64,000 bases of DNA from Drosophila persimilis (taxonomy: Eukaryota > Arthropoda > Insecta > Diptera > Drosophilidae): assembly GCF_003286085.1 (NCBI RefSeq), contig NW_020825312.1, positions 3,472,001 through 3,536,000 on the forward strand. The letters run 5' to 3'. The notes under the pieces are model-generated. The model was not told the origin of the DNA. It searched no databases and saw only the letters and a list, made by a program, of their open reading frames with translations. This document shows positions 37,601 through 50,306 of this stretch, in pieces. Position numbers and translations under genes: made by a program. The first letter of the stretch is position 1, and the number at the start of each line of letters is the position of its first letter.

Positions 37601-40057
37601 TTGAAACTGCAGTTAAGAGCTAAACAAACCAGCCTCGAATTTCAAGCCCCAGGCTCACGTACACAGTTCTGCATTAAACAGCAGCACTTTTATTGCCAGA
37701 TCCTGGGAAGGCGGGGGCCGACGGTGACCCTTACCTGGCGTTTGGTCTGGAGTTGGGGTCGGGGCGCTCTCCAGTGTGCTATTACCATTGGCCAGTTTGT
37801 GTTAACTGTTGCTTGGGGCCATCAGGGCTTTGGGAGTGTGTGCCGTTCGATGCAAAATGTTGAATTCGTTAAGCAAGACTGGCACGCACGCGATAATCCC
37901 ACTCGGCCATACAGTGAACACTGTCTGGCTTGTCTTGTCTAAGGCAAAAATAGTCAGAGAAATCACTAAGAACTGTAGAACTATTTACATCGATTTTATC
38001 AGCCTTCTTTTGAGTAAATGTTGGCCCGCTTTTATACTGATTCTGCGTCGATTAGACCACTGTACCACAGTGGAGAAATCCCCGCACAATCGAAGTTCTG
38101 AAGATGTCAGCAATATTACAACTTATTCTTTTTGCTGTGTGCTGCTTTAACTTGGCAACTCACGTAGGTGTGCCACTAAATCATAGAATCGGCTGTAAAC
38201 ACCTTCTGGGCTAATATTCCGGGAGCGACGCGACCCATATTTCTACATAAGTAATTCTGTCGGAAATGAGTTCTTCTCGCGAGAAAGTAATTATGCCATC
38301 ATCAGCCGTTTTCATCAGTCCGTTGTCGGTTGTCGGTTGTCCGTTGGCAGGGCGAGGGGGGCCAAACACCAAGCTCCGTCCCCGTGGCTTTAAGGGACGG
38401 GGTAATTAAAATGGCAAAAATAAATGCCTATTAAGAGCATTTACCAGTGATTGACACTTTAAGGCATAATTCCACGCCGCAAAATGGTACCTCAAGAAAG
38501 TGTCGCCGCGACAGACCACGCGGCCACGGAGGCAAGCAAATGTCGAGCTATCGATTTATGGGAGAGGCGCACAGTCGGCCAAGTCGGAGTCGGAGGAGGA
38601 CCGTCTAACCCGCTTTAAAAGTTTGTTTGTGCGGCTTGAAGCCCGCCCGGCTGTCTCGCCTCCCACTCCAGACACTTTAATTAAAGAACTTTATTTGAGT
38701 AGCGACATTTCGAGGGCACAAGGATCTGTGGAATTCCTCATTTCGCAACCATGTGCAAATTATGCTTATGCCTCCAAAAAGGATAGCCTTTGTGCAGCTT
38801 TTACTGGAACAGCTTTAAACTTGTAGCCAGAACGGAAAAGAACGGATAGAAAGTGGTAGAATGGTTCCCTATCCACTCCCCAGCCATAGAGGACTGCAAG
38901 AACAGACGTTTTGTATTAATTAATGTTAATCTGTACGTATGTATGTAGGTATTCCTCGTGCATGTGTATGTAATTACTGCAGTGTAATCCTTTTAATGAA
39001 TTTGTACACACCTCAAACGCAGGCAAGCGGGGAAAATGTTTGAACTTTGTTCGCTGCTTGTTCGTTAAAGCAAAGTTTTGCTGAGCTTATTGTCGTGGTA
39101 GCGCCCCATGGTAACCCCATGTGTCTGTCTAGTCATGGTATTTGCGGTGCGGAATTCGTTTATTTCGGCCCCATCATGATGCAGACACGACCGACTTTTG
39201 CGCGGGACGTAACGAAATCATGTTATGCAAATTATCATAATTCCCAAATGCCAGTCAATAAAAATTCGACATACAATCTTTTTTTGGGGGGTCATCCGCT
39301 GAACGAACATTCCTTCGAAGCTTCCTGCCACATTCACATACAAATGTACACAACTCGACATCCGCGTGAGGCATTGAGCAAATGGAATGAAACCAATCAA
39401 TTTACATTCATATACAGCATGAATCAATCGGCATTACATACTTATGTTAATTCAATAATAGCGGTCTGGCTTAATGTTTATGGTCGGCCTTTAATGACAT
39501 GCAATTGGAGCGACGCGACCAATTGAGTGCAGTCTACTAATCGAAGGGTCGAAACATTGAATACTCTTTCAGTTTCTGTTTTCAGGCAGCACAATCTTTC
39601 GTACGAGTTCCGTTCCGTATACAAAGCAAATTGTACAGCAGTTAAGAGCACACTTCTAAGAGAAATAAATACTGAGGGAAACGTAGGAGCGCGATCAGCG
39701 GCTGAATTGCTCTCTCCGCTCGATAAGCAATCGAGGGAACTTTTGCTAAATTTGCTGGGTGGTCGAAGCTTTAGTTACTCTTTCGGCGGATCAGCTATCT
39801 GTCGTGGAGTAATTCTGTATATGTATATACTATGAGGTCTAAACATATTCGTAATACCCTTGGCAGAGTATCAAAACAGCTGTAAAAAACGATCGACAGT
39901 AAATACAAGTAGAAAATGGTGCAATGTATGCCCTCACAGCGAACACACGTAGATTCTGATTAGATTGAGTGGAAAATAGAGCTATAGAAGACTGTAAGCC
40001 CAGAAGAACACACCCGATAATCGCGTAAGTGACCGACCGGAAAAGATCTGTGTTGTA

Positions 40058-40990
40058 ATGACCGAGGAGACGGTCGGCAAGCCCGTGCTATGCGTGGGCT
40101 GCACGGTCATCGATTTTGTGACGATCACCAGCAGCTACCCCAAGGAGGACACCGATCGACGCTGCCTGGACGGTTTCTGGCAGCGAGGCGGCAACGCCTC
40201 CAATGTGAGCACTGTCTTGGGCGTGCTGGGGTCGAAGGTTGACTTCTTTGGAATGCTGAGCAGATCGGATGCGTTTCGAGTGCTGCTGGAGGATTTGCGG
40301 CGGAGGAACATCGGCACAAGCCACTGTCCGCAAACGGACAAGGACCCGCCGTTCTCATCGGTGATCCTTGCCCAGGACTCTGGCACGCGCACCATCATCC
40401 ACTGCAACAAGAACTATCCGCAAGTCACCTGGGAGGACTTCAAGAAGATCGACCTAACGCGATACGGATGGGTCCACTTTGAGGCTCGCAATGTCGCAGA
40501 GACTTCCAGGATGATGCAAAGCATTGTAGAGCACAACCGCAACAGCGGCGAACGCATTATCATATCCTTAGACTTCGAGACGCTGTACGAACAGAACCTG
40601 AAGTTGTGCTATCCCTGCGACTATGTGGTCTTCTCCAAAGAACTGGCCAGCCAGAAGGGCTGGAAGAGCCCCAAAGACACTTGCGAATTCCTTGCCGCCA
40701 ACCTGTCTTTGCAGGGGACACTGAAACCACCGGTGATCATCTGTCCCTGGGGTAGCGCAGGCGCAGTCTGCCTGGATGCCAGTGGCAACTACCACGAGCT
40801 GCCTCCGTACAAGCCCAAACAGGTGGTGGACACACTGGGCGCGGGCGATAGCTTCATGGCTGGCTTCATTTATGGCACCCACGTGCATAAGTGGGATTTA
40901 GCGGAGGCTGTGGACTTTGCCAATCGTGTGGCCAGCCACAAGATCAACAAATTCGGCTATGATCACATTGGAGAGCTTAGATTGGCCTAG
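40058..40990 (+). CDS. Ketohexokinase-like PfkB sugar kinase
   Basis: Single-exon frame of 310 residues, close to the size of metazoan ketohexokinase (about 298), which phosphorylates fructose to fructose-1-phosphate with ATP in the cytosol. The N-terminal strand carries the sugar-contacting Asp (CTVIDFVT). The first PfkB signature follows at about residues 45-55 (GFWQRGGNASNVS, retaining both substrate-binding Asn). The C-terminal signature is DTLGAGDSF with catalytic Asp264 and the GAG anion hole at 261-263. All key residues seem intact, so activity is expected. Substrate is inferred from similarity to ketohexokinase rather than ribokinase or adenosine kinase. It is convergent with gigas: the stop lies about 350 bp from the gigas stop. 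A diverged paralogue sits inside a gigas intron at 46901. No introns, and no obvious AATAAA directly after the stop. Confidence 0.9.
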   Translation: MTEETVGKPVLCVGCTVIDFVTITSSYPKEDTDRRCLDGFWQRGGNASNVSTVLGVLGSKVDFFGMLSRSDAFRVLLEDLRRRNIGTSHCPQTDKDPPFSSVILAQDSGTRTIIHCNKNYPQVTWEDFKKIDLTRYGWVHFEARNVAETSRMMQSIVEHNRNSGERIIISLDFETLYEQNLKLCYPCDYVVFSKELASQKGWKSPKDTCEFLAANLSLQGTLKPPVIICPWGSAGAVCLDASGNYHELPPYKPKQVVDTLGAGDSFMAGFIYGTHVHKWDLAEAVDFANRVASHKINKFGYDHIGELRLA

Positions 40991-41338
40991 AAACAATGGG
41001 AAATAGCTCCAGCAGCTTGGTTTTAAAAGATATTCCTATCGAAAGTCTCCATAATCCACTCCTAAGTGGCTCTGCAGAAACTCTGCCTTATTTTCGTTGA
41101 AAGTTTCTTGCTGCATCCTCAAGGATGGCAGAGCTTTTGTATTTTCACAAATTTTATAAACTTGTCAAAGTCATTACGAATATATGTATGTATGTGTGTA
41201 TGTATTATGATTATATGTTTTTAGCATCATCAGATGCGACTGCCGGTATCCAGAAATATGTGTGGGGAGCACGGCAGAATGATTGTTACTGCTCCCAAGC
41301 TTAGAGCCTCGCTTCCCATTCGAATGCCCAGTAGTTGT
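40991..41338. other. Tail-to-tail 3' region between the sugar kinase and gigas
   Basis: This 348-bp stretch holds the 3' UTRs of two convergent genes. It includes a TATG/TGTA simple repeat at about 41184-41207. No canonical AATAAA is obvious for either strand, so the 3' ends may overlap or use variant signals. Confidence 0.5.
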
Positions 41339-44300
41339 CTATGTGAACTTTATGAAGTCCGCTCGCTGGTCGTCCATGTCCGAGCCGATCGCTGAGGAGT
41401 TGATGCCAATGCCGCTCGAAGAACCACTTTGCTGCTGACTGTTGTTGGCTTCGATGAGCTGTGGAGGGAGACAAGGCTCTGTTAGGGTGCATTTTCCTTA
41501 GTTATGCCACAAGGAGGGGAAACCTACCTTGGCCCGCAGGCGCTTTATCGTGCGCAGTCGTTCCAGCCAATTGGAGGCATACGGGTTCTGCTTTTGCACA
41601 CTCTGGTAGACTAGCGAGGCAAGCTGAAGGACAACGTAAGAATTAGTTAGCAACCAAATGGTTCATTAAATGGCTCTACTCACATTGGCATGCAGCGCCA
41701 TTTGACGGGCAAGCAGCGGAGCACTGCGGTCGGACACAATCCTCGGCTGTGGATGGCAGACAAACTTTGATATCTCGGAGCGGGCTTTCACATAGACCCG
41801 ATTGGAGTTCAGCTCCAGGGGTTCGACAATCACGCAGGCATAGTTAAATTGGCCCTGGAAATGAGAACTCATTTAGCGGACCACATTTTTAACGAGCGTG
41901 GGAGTCGCTTGGGTCTTACGGATATAGTGTTCAGGTTATACTCTTCGCCACTCTCGTTGTAGATGATCTTCACGAAATCGTTGCCGATGTGGCCCTTTTT
42001 CTCGTTGCAGTTGGGATCGTCCTTCAGCTTGGTGGGCATCAGCGTGGCCACGTGAAAGGTTACCTGCAGAATGTCATCCTTCCAGATGTAAGCAAACTTG
42101 CCATCGGACCCGTTCCTGTCGAGCCCAATAAACAGGTTGTTCTGCTCGGCCTCCTTCAGACTGACCAGGGTGCCGATGTTGCGCAGGAACTCCACATAGC
42201 GCGTGCTGCCGTGCGAGTTGCGCAGGATCTCGACCTCGTTATTGCACTGTCCCTGGCCCACATACAGCACGCCGATTTTGTGCGTCTCAAATGGCGGCAC
42301 GAGGTCGAACAGCGTCACGGCATTCGAGTGCTCGGGCCCCAGCTTCAGTGGCATTTCCGTGACTCCCAGTGACCCCGTGCTGTACAGCTGTAGGAACACA
42401 AAGCTGGGATTCATGCACAGCTTGGCATTGATCGGCGGCTTGGTGGGTCCAAAGTTGCGGAAGCTGCTGGCCGGCGGGGGACGCGCCTTGCCATTGATCA
42501 CCTCACGCACCGTTGAGATGGTTTTCGATCGTCCCCGCATCATGTCGCCGTTTCCGTTGCCATTGTTTCCGTACTCCGAGGTGGCGCCCACATTCGTTCC
42601 ATTGCTGCCACTGCTGCTGGACTTGGCCACACCCTGCTGCTGCTGCGGAGGCCCAGACGCACCGCCGAAGCTCGTGATCTTGCTCGCTGCCAGCAGCGGT
42701 GGCTGTTTCACGGCAGGCACTGTTGTAGCCGTAGGTGGAGCTAGAGCCGGCGACAACGGAGGCTTGGCCGCCGATACCTGCAAAACCGGAGCCGCGGGCA
42801 AGGTGATTCCCGCCGACGCATGCTGGCTGCTGACGTCATCCGCCGAATGCTGTTTGGGCGGTAAGGTGCTGCTCTCTGGCTGCAGGTCTTGGGCAACCTG
42901 CGGAGGCGTTGAGCCGGCTATCTCCTCCGGAATGGCCTCGCAGCTGACGCGCATGTCCTTGGTGCTGTACTGGACACTCTTCTTCTTCAGCGTAAGCTGG
43001 CTCTGTGGCTCATCCACCGTCTTAACCGGCTCCTGAGAGAGCGGCGCCGGTTTGGCGGTCAGAAACGCCTGCCGCCAGCTGGAGCTCATCTCTGGGCTGG
43101 AGTTAACTCGACGCACGGGATTTCGGGCCCGGCTCTGCGCATCTTCAAACGCCAGCGAGTCGTCGTCGGCCTCGCCATCGCTCACACTCCCGCAGAGAGC
43201 TGCCTCCTTGCCGCGCTTGCCAGGTGCAGTAACACGTGGTATGGGAATGGCTGCAGTTCCCGAAGGACCGCTACCGTTGCCGTTTCCATTGCCATTACCG
43301 CTGCCAACGCCGCCAACCGAATGAATCTCCTCCTGACGCTGTAGGGCGCGGGCCTTGGCCCGCAGTTCGCTTGTGGGTGCGGCTACAGCCGGACTGGGAC
43401 TGGGTGGTTTCACGGGCTGTTGCTCTGCCGTTTCCTGTTCCGCATCTGCTTCCGGTTGCGGCTGTACCTGCACTGCGTTGTCCTGCAGAGTGCTGTCCGG
43501 CCCAAACACGCCCCCATAGGCCGTGGGAAGGAAGAGCGATACGACATTGTTGAAGGGCAGATCCTGTCCGAAGCAGTCGTTGGTGATGGGGTTCTGGATG
43601 CGCGTGATCCACGAGATGTTGCCAGTCGGACGCCGGATAAAGATCTCCGCCCAACCGGTGCAGGCACGCACACAAACCGGCTGCTGGACAACAGATCCCG
43701 CGGGACTCATGCTGGCCGAAGACTGCGACAAGGAGTTGCCCAGCAGCGAGGTGTTACTTCCCGTATGGGGTCCGTCGCCAAACCCTCCTCCGCCCAGTGC
43801 CTCGGGGTTGGAACCCCGACGCGAGAGTGCATCAAGCGAGGCTGTCGAGCTGTTGGAGATCTGTCGGTGCGGATGGTTGGTGGCCGCCGAATTGGACGAG
43901 GAGGAGGAGGTGAGCTCCGTGCTACCGGCCGACTCGTTGCCGCTGCTGTGCTGCAGGCTCACCTTCGTGTAGCGGCGCTCCCGCTCGGGGGAGAGCGGTG
44001 CAGCTGCATCGCTCAGACTCTTCGAATTGAGGCTGATGCTGGGGGCCTTGCCCAGATGCGCGCACCGCTCACAGAGGCCGCTGCGCGTGGGTGCAGATGG
44101 GCAGCCGGAAGTGGTAATGGTCACCAGGTTGTTGCCCACAAGCCAGGTCTGCGAGACACCATCCTTCAGCAAAAACTCGGCTGCAGGCAGACTGCAACGA
44201 AGCAAAGGGGTTAAAAAGAGGGTCTTAAGAGGCTTTCATACGTACCGCTTTGGTGGCGACGGACAGGGCGAGAAAGTGTGACGGGAGAGAAAATCGAAGC

Positions 44301-47300
44301 AGGTCTCTGCCAGCTCCGTGTGGAAGTTTCGCAGCCCGTTGTTCATCTGTGGCCGCATCTCGGGGTCATTTCGGGCCGTGGCATTCTTCCGGCTGCCGCG
44401 CTCTGTGAGACTGGTGCTGCGCTTGCGGCTGGACGAGTCCTCGTTCAGGGAGTTCAGGTTGACAATGTCATTGGACAGCATCTTGGCATTCGACTGCATC
44501 GACTGTGGAACAGGACGCAATCAACCAGAGCAGATTACAATGTCTGGGTCTCTCTACTTACACTCTTGATGTAGCTCACGCAGTTCTTGCGCAGCTCCAG
44601 CTTGCACTTGAGGAACCACCCGGCTATGACATGGTGGGCCAGCGACACCGTGTAGTGGTCGTAGCGATGCGGCTTCGTGTACGGCAGTGAGATGGCAAAC
44701 ACGTACATATTGTGCATGGACGTGAAGTTGGTGAAGAGATGCTTCGACAGGTGGATCAGCACTGGCCAAACAAAATAGAGGGTAAAAGTCCTCTGGATAT
44801 TTCATTTACTTACACGACAGAAACTCCAGCACTGGAATGGCCAGGGTGTTCGTGTCGGACATCTTGCTCATCTGCAGCAGCACCTCCGGCAGCTTCCGCA
44901 TCAGCGACTCTGGCATTTCCAGTATCAGGATGGTCATGGTGTTGATGCAAACACTGGCGATGCCAGTGAGCACGCGGGCATTGAGGGCCGTGATGATGCT
45001 GTAGTGCTGAGGCGGCTGCAGGCACTCGTGGTAGATCACCAGCGAGGCGATGGCGGGCAGCACCAGAGCATGAAATTCGTCGGTGGAGCGCTTGAACTTG
45101 TTGTTGCTGACTGAATTGATCTTGAAGAGGGTGTTGGCCAGCTCCTCGATGTCATTGCCCTGGATGAGTGCCTTGTTCTGCAGCATTTTCGGTAGCTCCT
45201 TGATGACCAGCTCGAACACTTGAAAGTCCGTGTCCTGCTCCAGGCACCGCACAATCAGCTTGCATACGCGTCGTATCGAAATCGCAGTGGCATGGGCCTG
45301 CGGCAGCAGCGGCGAGTCAATGCCCAAATAATGGCTGAACTTTACCGCCTCATTGCTGCCCTCTGGATAGCCAATATGGTAGGAGGCGTTGGCACGCGCT
45401 TTGAGTATCCAAGTGAATATCTATGGCGATAGGCAAAGTTATATAAAAAGGAAGGTAAGAAGTTCCTTTACTCACTTTAAGCCGCACAATACTGGTCTGC
45501 TCGAAGATCTTGGGATAATCGTAGTGCAGCTCAAGGTGCTCCAGCAAAATGTTGAATATCTTCATGGCATGCACAGCCGGAAGGCGATGCAGCTTGATGG
45601 CAAAAACCTTGACCAGCCCATCGACAGCAGCGATGATGTCGGCCACCTCCGACTCATTCTTTATGGCCACCAACCCCTCCAGCAGAGGCGCACCAGAATC
45701 AGCGGCTGCCAGATGACGCATGTGATCGAAGGGACGGTTAATGAGCGCCTCAAGAGTGTCCAGCAGATCCACACAGCGCTTGGTGTCGCAGTGCAGAGCA
45801 AAGTTGGAAAGCGCCCGCGCCACTGCCACGCGCACCTGCACACTGGGCTCCTGGTGGATCTGTGCCAGATGGGTGAGGACCACGCGGTTGAGTATCTCCT
45901 CCTCGTAGCAGGGGCGGTTCTGGTCCATGATGCGCACCAGCGACTCGATCGTCTTTATGCGAACATTCACATTGGACATGCGGTAGTAGCGGCGGACGAA
46001 GTGGGTCAGCACCTGCAGCCACTCCGGTCGTGTGGCGGTCACCTGACGCGATCGGTACTCGATTAGGGCCAGCACAGAGGCTTCTGGCCGCCTCTCTGCC
46101 ACACGCTCAATGAGATCGTAGATGCGATCGACATTGCCCAGTATCTGAGAGCGATCCTGCTGCAGCAGCTTCTCGATGCAGTCGATGTTCTCGTGGAAAC
46201 TTATCTGCAGATACTGTAGGCGATCCTTGTTCATGCCGGTGACCTCTGTGTGAATGGGACATCAATTAATCATCGATAAACGTTGTCCGTAATGCTTGTA
46301 ATACCTACCGTAATACTCAATGTTGTTCACAATCGCCGACATGATGTCGCAGATCCTGTCCCATATGATCTCCGACAGGCGCGCCTTGTTAATCACCATG
46401 CGCACGCTGAGGATCACCTCGTACGTGACGATCACCTGCTGACTATCCAGTACCTGGAAAAACACACAATACTCATACACATGTGTGCGCATGGATACAC
46501 AAGTAGGGGCCCTTACACGCAGGAATCCAGTGAGGACATTCGTCGCATACGTCATCGACGAGACCTGGAAAATGATGTTCGAGGCGAATATGTTCATCGT
46601 CAGGTGGAAGACAGCTCCGCGCACTAGCTGCGCATCGTCGTAGAGGGATCGATCGTTGAGGATGCTGCACATCATCTTCATGGAATGATAGCCCAGCTGG
46701 GTGCCCAACAGGTTCTTCATTATCTGAAAATGGAAAGCATAACAAAATAAGAATTCTCCATCATGTTTCATCGTTTTAAGATCCTTTCAACCTAAACGGA
46801 TGATATTCTTGCGGTTCATTCTTTCCGAGTGTTTAAAATCATTTCCATAATATTTTTGGCAGAGATTGTATTCCAAAATTCAAAAAACGATTCCCCAAAG
46901 ATGAAAAAAATTGTCGTTAAGGAGTTTATTACGGTTAAGAAGGTGCGCTACTTGCCAAAGCCGCCACCACCTCCGCCGCCACCGCCCCAACGCCATGTAC
47001 TCGTGGTGGGGAGCTGCACCTTGGACCTGGTCACGGTGTGCGATGTTCATCCCACGGCCGGCGTGGATCAGCGCACCAGCGAGGGATGCTGGCGACGCGG
47101 CGGTAGCGCATCGGACATGTGCAGCGTTCTGCGTCGCCTGGGAACGGCGTGCGAGTTCCTTGGGCGACTGAGCAGGGCCAGGGCGTTTGAGGATCTGTTG
47201 ACCAGCTTCCGCTCGATGGGTATCGACATCTCGCACTGTCCGATGTCGGCCCACCAGCCGACGCACCGCAGCATCATCACGATTCGAGGCTGCGAAACGC

Positions 47301-50267
47301 ACACCATCCTGGAGTACTCGAATCGCCGACAAGAGCTCACCTTCCAGCAGTTCCTTGGTGCCGTCGACTACCAGATGATTTCGTGGGTGCACTTTGAGCC
47401 CCGCAGTCCCACGGAAACGGTGCGCATGGTACAGGCCGTGCGCGACTTCAACGAGCGCTGCCCGGAGGAGAGAATCATCCTTTCCGCCGACCTGGCCAGC
47501 CTCAAGAAGCCCAGCCTGATGGTGGCCGACCTGGTGGACTATGTGTTTGTCCGCAAGCACCTGAAGCATGCGAATTCCTTCATGAACGGACACGAGACGG
47601 TGTGGGCCGTACGTGACGGACTACGTCAAGTGCGTGCCGAATGGAAGAAGAATCAGCCCCGAAAGACGCCCCACCCCACACAGGGCTTTCCGCCCGTGGA
47701 CCCAAGCCACTGCCCAGCCCCACCGCAGGACGTCCCCACCATTATCTACAACAACTATGCGGAGGGGGCCAGCTGCCTGCTGCCCGACGACACCTTCTTC
47801 AAGGTGGGCCCGCATACGCCGCAAAAGATCGTGGACGTGATCGGTGAAAACGAGACGTTCGCGGCAGCAGTCATCTATGCGTTGCTGGAGCCAAATCTGC
47901 GGCTGCGCGACGCCCTGGAGTACGGCACTCGAGCGGCTGTCTTCAAGGTGCAACAGGATGGATTCGATGGTCTGCGCTGCATGCCTAAGGATCTCATCGG
48001 ATGCTACTACGCATAAGCGCCTGAGCGACTAAGCGGCAGAGCGGCTGAGCCTGAGGTCATGACCAAACTGGGTTATCAGGCATCGTTCCTCTTAGCATGA
48101 GTTTTGGCCTTGAGTTTGGCTGGAAAAACACCAACAGCTGAAGAGTAGCATTGATTCGAAGAATAAACTGATTCATTGATCGTTGTTTAGTTAATCATCC
48201 ATCTGGGAGCATGTCGGTGCTGTCGATAAGAAGTCGCGCAGAATGTGTAATTCTCTGATAAGACGGTGCCTGGGACTGGAGTTCCATTGCAAATACCCAA
48301 CTAGATATTGACTGAGGGAATTTTCATTAGCATTAATAAACGAATGTCAATGCAATCTCGGAAGCGATTGCCACCAAATGATGATGTGATGTGGAGGAAA
48401 TAAAAAGGTAGCCGTCGTCAAACCAGTGCCGCATTCGCTATTCGAAGCGCAACAAGATACTAATTCAAATGGAAAGTGAGTGGGGCAAATGGAGATCGAC
48501 ATTCGATCAAAGGATTACTAAAACAAAGCTTATTTGCTTGCAGATCGTTTAATGCTGATACTGCTGTTCCTGGCGGCATCTGCCAGTGCTTCGCATGACC
48601 CGAGCGTCGCGTCCGTGTGCCGGCTTTCGGCCGTCTGGAGACTGCTACCCGATGAGCACCACTGCGGGAAGTTCTATGTCTGCACTGGCGATGTAGAAGA
48701 CCCCTACCAGGAGTTCAGCTGCCCCCCCTCCTATCGCTTCCACAGCGAGCAGGGGATCTGTGTGCCCGGCGCCTGCAGCGACGTGGCCAGCACCTGTAAC
48801 TCCACCACCAGTGCGGAGCGCATACAGAGCGACTGCACCCGCTATCGCCGCTGCACCCCAGGCGGAGCCTACTCAGTGGCGCGTTGCGTTAGTGGCAGTT
48901 ACTTCGACAGCGGACGGCGCGCCTGTCTGCCAGTGGCCCTGACGGCAGCCCACCAGTGCAGCTGTCTGCTCCCGGACCACGCCACGGTGGAGAATCCCAG
49001 CGACTGCGAGACCTACTTCCGCTGCGAGGACGGCAGGGCGGTGCTCGTTCAGTGCCCAGCGGGTCAATACTTTGAGAGCAGCGTGGGCAGCTGTCTGCTC
49101 GACACGACTGGCATCTGTTTCGAGAAACCCACGCTGCCGCCGGCTCTGACGGACCACGCGCTCGCCCTGGACGAGTGCATCAGCACAGGCAGTCGTCTGG
49201 CGCCCCACAGCCGGGACTGCGGCCGCTACTATGTCTGTGCGGACAGGCGAGTCCTCGAGATGAGGTGTCCCAGGGGCCAGTACTTTGATGCGGTACACCA
49301 TTACTGCACTCTGGACGTCTCCAGAGAGTGCCAGAGTCACGAGAGTGAGAAGAAACCTGAAGAGGAGACAGAGGCGGCGGCAATAGCAAAGAAACCACCG
49401 CCACCACCGGAACGGGAAGTATTCGGTAGCTACGATAAGTTCTCGTCAAAGTTCGTTTCATTTTGAGATATATGAAATACTTAATTAATAAACGATTAGA
49501 AGTTCCATACCATCATCGTCTTATCGACACGTAACAAATGGCCAATGTAAGCCGGAGGAATGCACACGGCATAGATAGACTTCCATTTTCCAATTGGAAT
49601 AATTATATTATCGTAGGGGTTATCCTGCACTAAGTATTATATTCCAAGAGATTATTTCCCTTCTACGGACTGACAGCCAAATATATTCCGTTTTTGGTTG
49701 AAAAAGCTTCTTGCCTGCCAAACAGATCGCATTATCCCATGGCTTCGGCTAGGCTATAAAAACTAGCCGGTACCCGAAGAATTTAGGGATATAGTATTTT
49801 TGTGGTGAATTGCGTAACACCACAGAAGGAAGCGTTTTCGACCCATTAGATTATATGTATATATTTTGATCAAATCAATATCCGAACGGACGGACGGACA
49901 AGCAGACATATGTACATACATAGCTAGTCGATATGGCTCTCACACTCTTTCTCGTGCTGGGTGTGCCTTTGGGGCGGAGGGAAGCGAGGTAAACAGAGAT
50001 TGACAGATGTAGCGGAATAAAAAACAGTAGTGGAAAAATGGAATCAGATAAAATATTTTAAAATTATAATAATTAGGTCATTAGGTAGAAAGAGGATAAG
50101 CGAAGTGCAAGAAGTAACATAACAACACAACTGGCAGTCGTTGTTTCTATATTTTTGTCTGTTTTTTCCATCTCTCATGACAATTGCGAGCAAAATTCAA
50201 AGAGATCGCGGAAAGATCTTCCCCCTTTTGTTCCCTTTTACGAAAAGCGATACAAAAGACAGAGAGC

Positions 50268-50306
<39 letters not shown>

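Larger units (their letters stand above)
29741..40057. other. Intergenic region, gene-poor
   Basis: About 10 kb between the RhoGEF 3' end and the ketohexokinase-like gene. It is AT-rich, with TATG/TATGTA simple sequence from 30.0 to 31.1 kb and scattered minisatellites. Apart from one plausible short minus-strand frame at 34425-34691, open frames are short and lack domains. The last few hundred bases should contain the promoter of the sugar-kinase gene, but I see no clear TATA box. Confidence 0.6.

Noticed and set aside
39047..39526. 159-codon frame before the sugar kinase
   Set aside because: AT-rich, unremarkable composition, no start context, no domain; probably chance.
42203..43036. 277-codon plus-strand frame opposite gigas exon 12
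   Set aside because: Antisense shadow of the low-complexity tuberin linker; no domain, and splice-phase evidence supports the minus strand.
43420..44214. 264-codon plus-strand frame opposite gigas exon 12
   Set aside because: Same reason: an antisense shadow with Arg/Gly-rich, domain-free translation.
46829..46900. Upstream extension of the nested PfkB-like frame
   Set aside because: The in-frame extension starts with GTG rather than ATG; the first ATG is 46901.
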